Part shown: positions 1 through 6,504 of the stretch, piece after piece
Position numbering within the stretch: position 1 is the stretch's first letter
Layout of the letters: each line of letters starts with the position of its first letter
Assembly (NCBI GenBank): GCA_022424805.1
Contig: JAKMGR010000106.1
Span: 1 to 7,428 of the forward strand
Reading direction: 5' to 3'
DNA length: 7,428 bases
Source: Verrucomicrobiales bacterium
GTDB taxonomy: Bacteria; Verrucomicrobiota; Verrucomicrobiia; Verrucomicrobiales; DEV007
Notes under the pieces: generated by a model
What the model was told of the DNA's origin: nothing
The model's database searches: none
Seen by the model: the letters and a program-made list of their open reading frames with translations, nothing else
Made by a program: the position numbers and the translations under genes

Positions 1-369
1 GGTAAAGCGGGCGAGCTTCTTGTGTTTTTCAAACTTTCCTCGCATCGCTGCGATGACGAGCATGATGATCAGGGGGACATTGACCACTGCGAGAACGATA
101 TGAGGCAGCAGAATCGCGAGGTAAATCTTGCGGGCTGTCGAATACTCTTTCGGAAAGGTCGTGTGGCCCGCGCCATAGTGGTAGGTGAGGTAGCAACACA
201 GAAACACGGAAGAGCTGACGAGGGCTCCGAACATGGCCTTTTTGTGAGCCTCCTTTTTTCCTGATTTGATAAAAAGAAAGCCGACGACAAGCAGCACTGT
301 GCTGATCCCGTTGAGGGTCGCATTGATCGGCGGAAATACCGAATAGTCGATAGCAGCGATGATGTTCAT
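1..369 (-). CDS. DUF420 family membrane protein, C-terminus cut by window edge
   Basis: This frame is open from an ATG at 367-369 down to base 1 (123 codons, no stop), so the gene continues outside the window. The protein starts MNIIAAIDYS. It shows the DUF420 pattern: an N-terminal PPINATLN stretch, a first membrane helix at about 20-35, AHKKAM at 41-46, a second helix ending in a YHYGAGH segment (63-69), and a third helix around ILLPHIVLAVV (86-96). Histidines 42, 64, 69, 90 and 116 could bind metal or heme, but that is inference. DUF420 proteins usually sit beside SCO and cytochrome oxidase genes. From memory, the Firmicutes relatives (YozB/CtaM type) are needed for aa3 oxidase function; the biochemical role is unsettled. 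The start overlaps the SCO stop as ATGA (366-369), which suggests translational coupling. Confidence 0.88.
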   Translation of the reverse strand, partial: MNIIAAIDYSVFPPINATLNGISTVLLVVGFLFIKSGKKEAHKKAMFGALVSSSVFLCCYLTYHYGAGHTTFPKEYSTARKIYLAILLPHIVLAVVNVPLIIMLVIAAMRGKFEKHKKLARFT

Positions 370-1139
370 TGCTTAGCAGACTGAACAGGCCGAGGAGGCA
401 TGATGGGCGGAAGATCAGAAAGTTTAAGATCGGGGTTGAGAACCATTTTCAGATCTCTCAACAATCGCTTGTACTCGATGTCACCTCTCTGGAGATGCAA
501 AACATCGTAGTAACCGCGAATGTTGGCTTCCCCGTCGACAATCGCGAGACGTTGGTCATGAGCGAATTTCCCCTGTGAAGCAATGACTGCAGGGTCCGTA
601 TTTTCCTGTGTGCCTTGAAACATGAATTCGGAGATCATGTATTTGGTGATCTCTTCGGGATCCCCGGTGAGGAAATACCAATCAGGGGAGTCGATCCCTT
701 TGTCTTTCACCCAAGCATCCATTTTTTCCGGAGTATCCTCGGCGGGGTTCACACTGATGGAAACGAGTCGAAAGCGCGGATCGTTCCCAAACTGGTCCTC
801 CAAATCCTTCATCACCGAAGCGAGGCCGAGGCAGCCGGCAGGACAATCAGTATACTGGTAGCCAGCCACAAAGATGTGATCTTCCATCTCGCTGAGCGAA
901 ACCTTGCGACTGTCCCGATTGATGAGATCAATATCGGTCTCCAATCGGGCGACATGCGGCGGTCTCCAGTTTTCATTCTCGTAGGCAGTGCGGGCAAGAT
1001 AGGCCCGCGTGACGAATATCGAGCCGAAGGCAATGATCGCGCAGACCCCGAAGATAGATCCCCACCACGCGATCAGCTTCGAACGCGGAATTTCGGGTAG
1101 GCCGGGAGGCTCTTGATCTGTTGAAGGAGATTGTTCCAT
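366..1139 (-). CDS. SCO1/SenC family copper chaperone for cytochrome oxidase
   Basis: This is a 257-aa membrane-anchored thioredoxin-fold protein of the SCO1/SenC/PrrC family, which delivers copper to (or reduces) the CuA site of oxidase subunit II on the periplasmic side. A single N-terminal helix at about residues 24-46 acts as an uncleaved anchor. The copper-binding set is complete: C99 and C103 in the CxxxC motif (TDCPAGC) and H194 in FAHDQRLAIVD. The usual proline after the second cysteine is leucine here. The C-terminus has a proline-rich tail (LPPIMPPRP, about 243-251) beyond the fold. The gene follows ctaB after 33 bases and its stop overlaps the DUF420 start by 4 bases. No Shine-Dalgarno motif precedes the ATG. 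The family call is firm. The preferred partner is inferred from coxB in the same cluster. Confidence 0.95.
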   Translation of the reverse strand: MEQSPSTDQEPPGLPEIPRSKLIAWWGSIFGVCAIIAFGSIFVTRAYLARTAYENENWRPPHVARLETDIDLINRDSRKVSLSEMEDHIFVAGYQYTDCPAGCLGLASVMKDLEDQFGNDPRFRLVSISVNPAEDTPEKMDAWVKDKGIDSPDWYFLTGDPEEITKYMISEFMFQGTQENTDPAVIASQGKFAHDQRLAIVDGEANIRGYYDVLHLQRGDIEYKRLLRDLKMVLNPDLKLSDLPPIMPPRPVQSAKQ

Positions 1140-1172
1140 GTTTACCAGATAGAATACGCTCGCTCCGTCGAA

Positions 1173-2090
1173 TCAGTTCCACGCCAGATAGGACGCGAGC
1201 ATCATCAGGGGAAGGTAGAGAAGGCTGTAGAAAAAGAGTCGACGAGCATCAGCCCTTTCGCCACTGCGAAAGAACCGGATCGATAGCCAGAGCATGATCG
1301 CCCCGAGTAACCCACAGGGAATCGCCCCCCCACCCGGTATGGTCGAAGACACAAGAGGGTAAAGTGCCCCAAGCAACAGCGTTAACACCGAAAATCCGAT
1401 CGCAATTTTGGCGGTGAGTTTTCCTGTTTCATCACCGTTCGACCACATCACGAATCCGCCGCGCTTGTATTCATCGCGATACATCCAGTTGATCGCAGCA
1501 AAATGTGGCATCTGCCAGAGGAAGAGGAGCAGGAAAAGAAACACAGCCCCCGATATCCACGGGTCCGGTTTTCCGGCGGCCCAGCCAATCAGTGGCGGTA
1601 GTGCTCCCGATACGCCGCCCACAATCGTGTTAAAAGTGGAGATTCGTTTCAACGGCGTGTAAATGAATAGGTAAGTCAACAATGTCGCTGCCGCCATCGC
1701 TGCCGCAATGATGTCGACTTTCACCCCCAGGTGAATCAGGCCAAAGGCGCTGAGAAGCCACCCGATAATGAAGGCAATTGGTTTGGGAATGCGATTTGCG
1801 GGCAACGGGCGATCTGATGTTCGTCGCATTTTTGCGTCCGCATCGACTTCCATGAGTTGGTTGAACACAGCCGAGCCAAACGCTGCCAGGGTCGTCCCAA
1901 AAACGAGATGAAACAGGATGCCCCAGGAGAATGTCCCGCTTCCCTTTGTCGCCACGAAATATCCAAATACAGAGGTGAGGACAACGAGGATGCTGAGACG
2001 CGCCTTTGTCAGGACTACAAAGTCCTCCCTCAAGCTTCGAAAGAAGCTCTCCGGTTGATCATTGGATTCAGAAGTCTCAGTTACTGCCAT
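1173..2090 (-). CDS. ctaB: Protoheme IX farnesyltransferase (heme O synthase)
   Basis: This enzyme of the UbiA superfamily transfers a farnesyl group from farnesyl diphosphate to heme B, giving heme O, the precursor of heme A. With the ATG at 2088-2090 (MAVTETSESN) the protein has 305 residues, the usual family length. The prenyl-diphosphate motif is at 77-91 (NQLMEVDADAKMRRT), followed by SDRPLP. Its first acidic position is Glu, as in COX10-like members. The second conserved region is MPHFAAINWMYRDEYKRGG, with H196, Y204, D206 and Y208. About eight to nine membrane helices are evident. The frame stays open upstream to 2237, but those residues overlap ctaA and do not look like this family. 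An ATG at 2156 is the main alternative because a GGAGAGG lies 11 bases before it. The chosen start leaves a 43-base gap after ctaA. Confidence 0.95.
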   Translation of the reverse strand: MAVTETSESNDQPESFFRSLREDFVVLTKARLSILVVLTSVFGYFVATKGSGTFSWGILFHLVFGTTLAAFGSAVFNQLMEVDADAKMRRTSDRPLPANRIPKPIAFIIGWLLSAFGLIHLGVKVDIIAAAMAAATLLTYLFIYTPLKRISTFNTIVGGVSGALPPLIGWAAGKPDPWISGAVFLFLLLFLWQMPHFAAINWMYRDEYKRGGFVMWSNGDETGKLTAKIAIGFSVLTLLLGALYPLVSSTIPGGGAIPCGLLGAIMLWLSIRFFRSGERADARRLFFYSLLYLPLMMLASYLAWN

Positions 2091-2133
2091 TGCTGCGATG
2101 CATGCGTGTCCGAACTTGAATTGTATATCAGGC

Positions 2134-3258
2134 TCAGGATTTCGCCAGCGGAGCATCAAGTGCTTTTCCTCTCCAGGCTCGAACCGCGAACACGAAAGAA
2201 AGCGCCAGAATCGCAAGGCCATTGAGAACGTGAACATTGGTTACCCAGAAACTTTTTTCAGTCCCAATTACGGTGAGTCCCAGGACCAACTGAAGCAGGA
2301 TCAAACCAATTATGAGCGCAACCGTCTGAAAAGCACGACCGTCCGACTCTCTCCTCCCACCGACCAGGCGAATCAGAATTCCAACAGCGAAAAGGAGTAT
2401 GCAAACGGCGGTGAATTTGTGCAGGAACAAGACTGCGATAATGGGATCTTCAAATGAGGGAACCCATTGTCCCTGTGTTTTCACCAAGTCGGCGTCAACC
2501 AATCCACTTCGATGAAAATGGCGCATCGTCGCCCCGAATATCAGTTGGAGGAGGACAAGGAGCCATAGTGCGACGCCCGAAATCTTCGTCAGCCGGAGGC
2601 GATCCCTCAAATCGGCAAAACCAACATCCTTCCATTTCTTCCCGGTCATCATCGCAATCAGAATGAGCACGCAGAAAAAAACCTGAGCAAAGCAGCCATG
2701 AAAGACCGCGAATCCATCAGAAATCTCTGTTACGCGCAGGCCGCCAAGAACAGCCTGAGTCGTTACCATCAGCAAGGCGAGTGCCGACAATTTTTGGAGA
2801 GTGGTCCAGCCACGCTTTCTCCAACTCCAGACCAGCCAGATCACAGGAACGGCACCGAGCCCTAAGGCGACCAAGAGAAGAGATTGCTTGCGCGCGGGAT
2901 CGACTCGCTCGGCTCCTGCAGCGATGAAAAACCCCATCATGACGATGAGCCACACAATCAAACCCACGACTTCGAGAGCCTTTTTCCCGGAACGAACGTA
3001 GGTCCAGAAAAAGAGAATGAGGACGAGAACTCCAACTGCTTTCGCGAGCAGCCGATGCGTGTGCTCGAGAAAGGGGATCATGTTCTCAAGCCATCCGGGC
3101 GGATTGATTGTCCCCATGCTGAGCGGCCAATCGGCAAAGATCATTCCTGCCTGCTTTGTCGTTGTCGCCGCGCCCCACCAAATGAGTAGGAGAGCTACCA
3201 CTACGATAAATCGCGTGAAGTAGGAAAAGGAACGACCGGGTGTTTCGTTGGAGATCAT
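2134..3258 (-). CDS. ctaA: Heme A synthase, COX15/CtaA family
   Basis: This 374-aa integral membrane protein oxidises the C8 methyl group of heme O to a formyl group, making heme A for subunit I. About eight helices are visible. The four family histidines are present: H68 in EHTHRLLAK (with E65, matching the conserved acidic residue), H187 in FAVFHGCF, H280 in FLHKFTAV and H343 in NVHVLNG. These would ligand two hemes in the two symmetric four-helix halves. The segment GMIFADWPLSMGTINPPGW (38-56) after helix 1 is typical of COX15-like proteins. The extracellular cysteine pair seen in Bacillus CtaA is not apparent. The gene lies 112 bases after coxB, behind a terminator, and may open a second transcription unit continuing into ctaB. 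Only a weak purine run (AAGAGA) precedes the ATG. Confidence 0.95.
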   Translation of the reverse strand: MISNETPGRSFSYFTRFIVVVALLLIWWGAATTTKQAGMIFADWPLSMGTINPPGWLENMIPFLEHTHRLLAKAVGVLVLILFFWTYVRSGKKALEVVGLIVWLIVMMGFFIAAGAERVDPARKQSLLLVALGLGAVPVIWLVWSWRKRGWTTLQKLSALALLMVTTQAVLGGLRVTEISDGFAVFHGCFAQVFFCVLILIAMMTGKKWKDVGFADLRDRLRLTKISGVALWLLVLLQLIFGATMRHFHRSGLVDADLVKTQGQWVPSFEDPIIAVLFLHKFTAVCILLFAVGILIRLVGGRRESDGRAFQTVALIIGLILLQLVLGLTVIGTEKSFWVTNVHVLNGLAILALSFVFAVRAWRGKALDAPLAKS

Positions 3259-3280
3259 GGTCTATCTCTTACTACGCCCT

Positions 3281-3309
3281 TCCATAGCGAAAGGATAGGT
3301 TTCAGCCAA
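3281..3309 (-). promoter_or_regulatory. Possible weak promoter for ctaA (speculative)
   Basis: After the terminator, the minus strand has TTGGCT (bases 3304-3309) and TATGGA (3281-3286), separated by 17 bases. They match 4 of 6 and 3 of 6 sigma-70 consensus positions. A start just downstream would give a leader of about 15 bases before the ctaA ATG. The match is poor and could be chance. It is listed because the terminator implies that the assembly genes need their own promoter or depend on read-through. Confidence 0.18.
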
Positions 3310-3340
3310 AAAAATGGCGGAACGTTTTCACGATCCGCCA
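3308..3340 (-). terminator. Rho-independent terminator after coxB
   Basis: Read on the minus strand, TGGCGGA (3334-3340) pairs perfectly with TCCGCCA (3315-3321). After one T-T mismatch, two further C-G pairs close a TGAAAA loop. A run of seven T follows at once (3308-3314). The hairpin begins about 30 bases after the coxB stop, in the gap before ctaA. A GC-rich stem plus a T tract is the classic intrinsic terminator layout. It probably ends or attenuates the structural-subunit transcript. Confidence 0.85.
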
Positions 3341-3370
3341 CTCAAATCTGTTCACGAGAGTAAGATGGAG

Positions 3371-4135
3371 CTACTTCTTGGGAAGCAGTGGATTTTGCGA
3401 GTTGTTCCACTCGTCAAACTCCTCGGAGCTGACTGCACTCACGTAAGCGACCATCTGGGCGTGACCTGCTCCGCAAAGCTGCGCGCAAACTATATTCCAG
3501 TCTCCTTCTTTCTCAGGAATGAACCACATGGGAATTTCTGATCCGGGAATCGCATCCTGCTGCGAGAACATCGGAACGATGGCCAAGCCGTGGATGACGT
3601 CCTTGGAAGTGACCTGGATGACGACAGGACGGCCAACGGGGACAATCAGTTCGTTAACCGAAACAAAGTCATCAATTGCGTTCGGGTCTTCTGCAACGAG
3701 ACCAACCGGGTTGGGTCCAGAGATTCGCTCATGGTCCGTAATTCCAACCATATTGTCCTTACCTGCATAGTGGAAAGTCCAGCGATATTGCTCACCAACG
3801 GCACGAAGATTCACGACATCGTCGCCGGTGGGGCGGACATCTTTGTCCGAGCGCTTCGCCCAAAGGGGAAACGCAAATCCGAGAAGCAGTACGACCTCAA
3901 CGATCACCACGCCAACTTCGACATGCGTCGAGAAGTGCGACGTCATCCCGGCGTAACTCGCCTTTGGGTTCTTCTTCTGGCGAAACTTGTAGAGAATCAC
4001 GAAGAGGAAAGCAGTCCATCCTACAAAGAGGACAGCCATAAACCAGTGAATGAGAGCCAGCATGTGGTTTCCCACGTGGCCGTGACGGGATGCAATTTCA
4101 TGCATTCCAGAAACTTCATTAATCCACTCAATCAT
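3371..4135 (-). CDS. coxB: Cytochrome c oxidase subunit II (CuA subunit)
   Basis: Subunit II accepts electrons from cytochrome c through its binuclear CuA centre and passes them to heme a in subunit I. The 254-aa protein has two membrane helices (about 28-50 and 72-94) and then a periplasmic cupredoxin domain. The aromatic electron-entry patch is YRWTFHY (117-123). All CuA ligands are present: H182 (DVIHGLAIVPM), C217, C221, H225 and M228 (CAQLCGAGHAQM). The residue between the cysteines is Gln219 rather than the common Glu; this ligand acts through its backbone carbonyl, so the site should be intact. No signal peptide, lipobox or fused cytochrome c domain is seen, so the electron donor must be a separate protein. 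The gene lies 34 bases after the CPLC protein. It is the last gene before the terminator, an unusual position, since coxB often precedes ctaD. Confidence 0.97.
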   Translation of the reverse strand: MIEWINEVSGMHEIASRHGHVGNHMLALIHWFMAVLFVGWTAFLFVILYKFRQKKNPKASYAGMTSHFSTHVEVGVVIVEVVLLLGFAFPLWAKRSDKDVRPTGDDVVNLRAVGEQYRWTFHYAGKDNMVGITDHERISGPNPVGLVAEDPNAIDDFVSVNELIVPVGRPVVIQVTSKDVIHGLAIVPMFSQQDAIPGSEIPMWFIPEKEGDWNIVCAQLCGAGHAQMVAYVSAVSSEEFDEWNNSQNPLLPKK

Positions 4136-4169
4136 AGTAAAAATTCGTTCAAATTAGGGGCTTTGCAAA

Positions 4170-4364
4170 CTATTGAGCAGAACCCTCGGGAGGTGCGGCC
4201 TCAAAGCGGCGCGCACGTTTTGCAAGATAGACGATGAAACTGAGAAAACTCATCAGTACGAGGCAAAGAACGACGAGAAGAAACAGGATCGCTGAATTGG
4301 CAGCCATCGCCGTTTTTCCTTCAGCTCCACTCATACACAACGGACATGCGAGAATCGGATTCAT
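4170..4364 (-). CDS. Small single-helix membrane protein with N-terminal CPLC motif
   Basis: This 64-aa protein is not assigned to a named family. It begins MNPILACPLCMSGAEG, so C7 and C10 form a CPxC pair close to the N-terminus. One strong membrane helix follows (about 22-47) and then a basic segment, KRARR (49-53). By the positive-inside rule the C-terminus should be cytoplasmic and the CPLC motif periplasmic, the side where CuA is assembled. A role in copper handling, thiol chemistry or as an accessory subunit is inference only. The gene sits between two oxidase-associated genes on the same strand and immediately before coxB, which argues that it is real. No Shine-Dalgarno motif precedes the ATG. 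The six residues before C7 are too short to be a signal peptide, so a lipoprotein is unlikely. Confidence 0.75.
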   Translation of the reverse strand: MNPILACPLCMSGAEGKTAMAANSAILFLLVVLCLVLMSFLSFIVYLAKRARRFEAAPPEGSAQ

Positions 4365-4385
4365 AAAATCAATCGGGTGTCTTCG

Positions 4386-4583
4386 TTAAATAATTACGTC
4401 CTTGGACTTCTTCAGGAAACGAAACCAGTAAACCAGCAAAGTAATTCCACCAATCACGCTCAACCATCCCATGAGGCTAAACATGGAAGGAAGTCCATTT
4501 GCAAGCAAACACCATGCTCCAAACCCGAGAGAAAACAGGGTGCAGAAGCCGATAAACCCAATGTGGAAAAATTTCAGGGACAT
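4386..4583 (-). CDS. Small two-helix membrane protein of the oxidase cluster
   Basis: This 65-aa hydrophobic protein has two predicted membrane helices, about 6-28 and 34-54. They are joined by a short ANGLPS turn and followed by a basic tail (RFLKKSK, 55-61). Both termini are probably cytoplasmic. The start MSLKFFHIGFIGF resembles small proteins I associate with oxidase clusters in Planctomycetota and Verrucomicrobiota, but I cannot name a family with confidence. It has a single histidine (H7) and two cysteines (C14, C25), the latter within the first helix. The gene is 21 bases after subunit IV and 21 bases before the CPLC protein, as in a tightly packed operon. It may be a minor structural subunit or an assembly factor. 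Both are inference from location. Confidence 0.72.
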   Translation of the reverse strand: MSLKFFHIGFIGFCTLFSLGFGAWCLLANGLPSMFSLMGWLSVIGGITLLVYWFRFLKKSKDVII

Positions 4584-4604
4584 GGTGAATGGGGGTATTT
4601 AGAG

Positions 4605-4967
4605 TTATTCTGTTAGCTTGCCATTCGTCGTTTCACGAGTGTCATACGACTCAACGATCGGGTCCGCTGCAGCGAACAAAGTCAGGGCCATGAGACTAAC
4701 GAAAAACAAAAAGGTAAACAGGAGAGTCTTGTAGATGAGACCTTTTTCGTGGTTCAGGTGCATGAAAATCAGGGCAACCAAAGACGCTTTCGTACCAGCA
4801 ACAGCGAGACCGATTACGTAGTCAGCCGGAGTCGGTCCCGGAGGGCCCAAATCCAGCGGCTCCCAAATTCCCAGAATGAGGGTAACGAAGGTAAAGACAA
4901 ACAGGGCGATTCCAACGGCCCAGTAGGTCTTTTTGTGACTATCCCAATCGTGTACTTCTTCTGACAT
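4605..4967 (-). CDS. Cytochrome c oxidase subunit IV, COX4_pro/CtaF type
   Basis: This 120-aa small subunit matches the prokaryotic cytochrome c oxidase subunit IV family. It has three membrane helices at about 14-36, 48-70 and 77-100, an acidic N-terminus (MSEEVHDWDSH), and the family signature in helix 2, GTKASLVALIFMHLNHEKG (58-76) with K60, H70 and H73. The segment between helices 1 and 2 (EPLDLGPPGPTPADY) is proline-rich and should be periplasmic. In related oxidases this subunit is non-catalytic and thought to stabilise the complex. The gene follows the subunit III gene after 42 bases, matching the common ctaD-ctaE-ctaF order. No Shine-Dalgarno motif is visible before the ATG. Confidence 0.92.
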   Translation of the reverse strand: MSEEVHDWDSHKKTYWAVGIALFVFTFVTLILGIWEPLDLGPPGPTPADYVIGLAVAGTKASLVALIFMHLNHEKGLIYKTLLFTFLFFVSLMALTLFAAADPIVESYDTRETTNGKLTE

Positions 4968-5009
4968 TCTACTAAGAGTAATTGTGATTTTTAAAATGCG
5001 GCTGCGTTC

Positions 5010-6449
5010 TTAAAGAAGATACATCAGCGGGAAAAGGAAGATCCAGATCAGGTCGACGAAGTGCCAGAAAAGCCCTCCCACCTCAACTCGATTGGCGAGA
5101 TGCTCTGGATTTTTGAGATACAGTTTCTTACCGAAGACAGTGAAAAAGAGCAGAACCAGCGCACCACCCACAACGTGGAGACCGTGCAAGGCCGTCATTG
5201 TGAAATAGAGCGCGTAGTAGTTGCCGTATCGAGGGCCGTGATTGCCCATGAATTTGATCTTATCGCGTGGGACGGTGATGTAGTCGTGATGCTCGCCATC
5301 ACCTTCACTAGCAGAGTGCTTTGCTTCGCTCTTGTGAGGCTCGTCCCCATGATCACCATCATGCCCATGATCTCCGTGATCGATATAGTGAAGGTTCAAC
5401 ATGTGACCGCGGAGCATTTTGTCTGGGATCGTCTCGCCGCGCCCTTCGTAGTACTCGCGCATCTTTTTGTATTCCTCCTGCTGCTTCGCAAAAAACTGCT
5501 TCTTCGCATGATCGTCCCCGATGACCTCCCAAACTATAGAATCCCGCTGCTTCTGAGGAAGGACCAGTTGGAGATCGACCTCATGCATAACGAACTTGAC
5601 GTCGTCACTGATGAGTTTGCCCTCAACCTTTGAGCCGTCACGATAATTTACGGATGTATCCGAGTGACCAACCACTTTGGTGGGCTTGGCATTCACATTA
5701 AATGGCTCACTGGAAACCAGCGTTGCTGAAGTATTCAGATTTACCGGTTTCGCGTTTCCTGACTCCAGTTCCTTGCGATAACGAGTCCTCTCTGCTGTCA
5801 GCTTTTTTGCTGCGATGCGACGATGCTGCGTAAACCACTTCTTGAGCTGGGACTCGGAAGAGATTTCGGTAACGATTGGCTCCTCGTCTTCCTTGAACTG
5901 AACTGTTGCCGTGAAGGTCGGGAATTTCTCATCACTGATATCTTTGAGGAATGCCGGATGGGCTCCCTGAAGGCCAAAAACAGCTTTAGTCCCCTCAAAT
6001 CGAATTCGATCTGTTTTGTCGAGAATGGCACCTTCCATTACCGAGTTGTCGACCAACTTGATCCCGTGGTGTTTGTTCAGCTTGCTGTTGTACTCAACCC
6101 CTTTGACGCACATGAACACGAGCGCACAGGCGACCACGAAATACATGTAGAGTTGATACTTCCTCCAGTTCCGCTCCTTCAGAGCGACCCAGGCAAAGAC
6201 GACACCAACCGAAGAGGCAATGAGAACAAGGGTGTTCAGGAATCCAAGCCAGACAAAACCTTTGTGGACGTTAAGTCCCCATGGCCAAGGATTATCAACA
6301 CCCTCCTGCACTCCGGCCCGAAGAAAAACGTAAGCGGAGAAAAGGCCGCCGAAAAGCATGACCTCAGAGGCAAGAAATAACCAAACTCCTAGCTTGGCAT
6401 TGTAGAGGCCCGTGTCCCGGCGGGGCTTCACTTCGTAGGGAATCTCCAT
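5010..6449 (-). CDS. ctaE: Cytochrome c oxidase subunit III with a large internal insertion
   Basis: Subunit III supports the stability and proton uptake of the oxidase. The N-terminal part (1-120) holds three helices (about 20-43, 64-90, 99-118) with the hallmark FLASEVMLFGGLFSAY, including E29. The C-terminal part (401-479) holds two helices, with MTALHGLHVVGG (418-429) and FWHFVDLIWIFLFP (461-474). Together they make about 199 residues, the usual size of the five-helix bacterial subunit III. Between them lie about 280 residues not expected in this family. Basic residues between helices 2 and 3 (KERNWRK) mark the cytoplasmic side, so the insertion should be periplasmic. The frame is intact across the join, so this is not a broken gene. 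The start is supported by MEIPYEVKPRRDTGLYNAKLG, the usual run-up to helix 1. The gene is 55 bases after ctaD. Confidence 0.95.
   Translation of the reverse strand: MEIPYEVKPRRDTGLYNAKLGVWLFLASEVMLFGGLFSAYVFLRAGVQEGVDNPWPWGLNVHKGFVWLGFLNTLVLIASSVGVVFAWVALKERNWRKYQLYMYFVVACALVFMCVKGVEYNSKLNKHHGIKLVDNSVMEGAILDKTDRIRFEGTKAVFGLQGAHPAFLKDISDEKFPTFTATVQFKEDEEPIVTEISSESQLKKWFTQHRRIAAKKLTAERTRYRKELESGNAKPVNLNTSATLVSSEPFNVNAKPTKVVGHSDTSVNYRDGSKVEGKLISDDVKFVMHEVDLQLVLPQKQRDSIVWEVIGDDHAKKQFFAKQQEEYKKMREYYEGRGETIPDKMLRGHMLNLHYIDHGDHGHDGDHGDEPHKSEAKHSASEGDGEHHDYITVPRDKIKFMGNHGPRYGNYYALYFTMTALHGLHVVGGALVLLFFTVFGKKLYLKNPEHLANRVEVGGLFWHFVDLIWIFLFPLMYLL
5250..6089 (-). other. Extra periplasmic domain inside subunit III
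   Basis: This region encodes residues 121-400 of subunit III. It is hydrophilic and without membrane helices. It looks mixed: strand-like stretches around FPTFTATVQFKEDE (176-189) and VKFVMHEVDLQLVLP (284-298), charged helical parts (202-229 and 314-337, rich in K, E, Q and R), then a His/Asp/Gly tract. The core loop of a normal subunit III here is only a few tens of residues, so most of this is additional. I recognise no known domain. The stretch YRDGSKVEGKLISDD could be part of a small beta-barrel, but that is speculation. No stop or frameshift interrupts it. Confidence 0.8.
5286..5390 (-). other. Histidine/aspartate-rich tract in subunit III insertion
   Basis: Residues 354-388 of subunit III contain nine histidines (354, 358, 361, 363, 367, 372, 378, 387, 388) in 35 residues, mixed with Asp, Glu and Gly, for example DHGDHGHDGDHGDEPH (357-372). 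The composition suits weak binding of copper, zinc or another divalent metal. It lies just before the fourth membrane helix and is predicted to be periplasmic. Metal binding is inference from composition. Confidence 0.7.
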
Positions 6450-6504
6450 AATAGCTGCAGAAATAAATTTTCGAATACGAGAGAGTTAGGAATGACTCTT
6501 GTTT

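Noticed and set aside
22..264. 80-codon plus-strand frame and an 84-codon minus-strand frame (69-323) at the left edge
   Set aside because: Both overlap the DUF420 reading frame, which has clear family motifs and an ATGA junction with SCO.
2091..2237. N-terminal extension of ctaB to the ATG at 2237
   Set aside because: The extra residues overlap more than 100 bases of ctaA coding sequence and do not resemble a heme O synthase N-terminus. They are merely an open frame.
3590..4237. 215-codon open frame on the plus strand
   Set aside because: It lies wholly antisense to coxB and its flank, the protein is not family-like, and coxB has a complete set of CuA ligands. It is a shadow frame.
5340..5385. 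Possible DNA tandem repeat or palindromic region (repeated atgatcaccat-like words)
   Set aside because: The repetition comes from His, Asp and Gly codons of the His-rich tract. Units are irregular and there are no spacers, so it is neither a CRISPR nor a true tandem repeat.
5250..6089. Idea that the subunit III insertion is an inserted mobile element or intein
   Set aside because: There are no terminal repeats, no intein splice-junction Cys/Ser with a C-terminal HN motif, and no transposase or endonuclease residues. The frame is continuous.
5823..6380. 185-codon open frame on the plus strand
   Set aside because: It is antisense to subunit III, which is intact and recognisable. No independent support for coding was seen.
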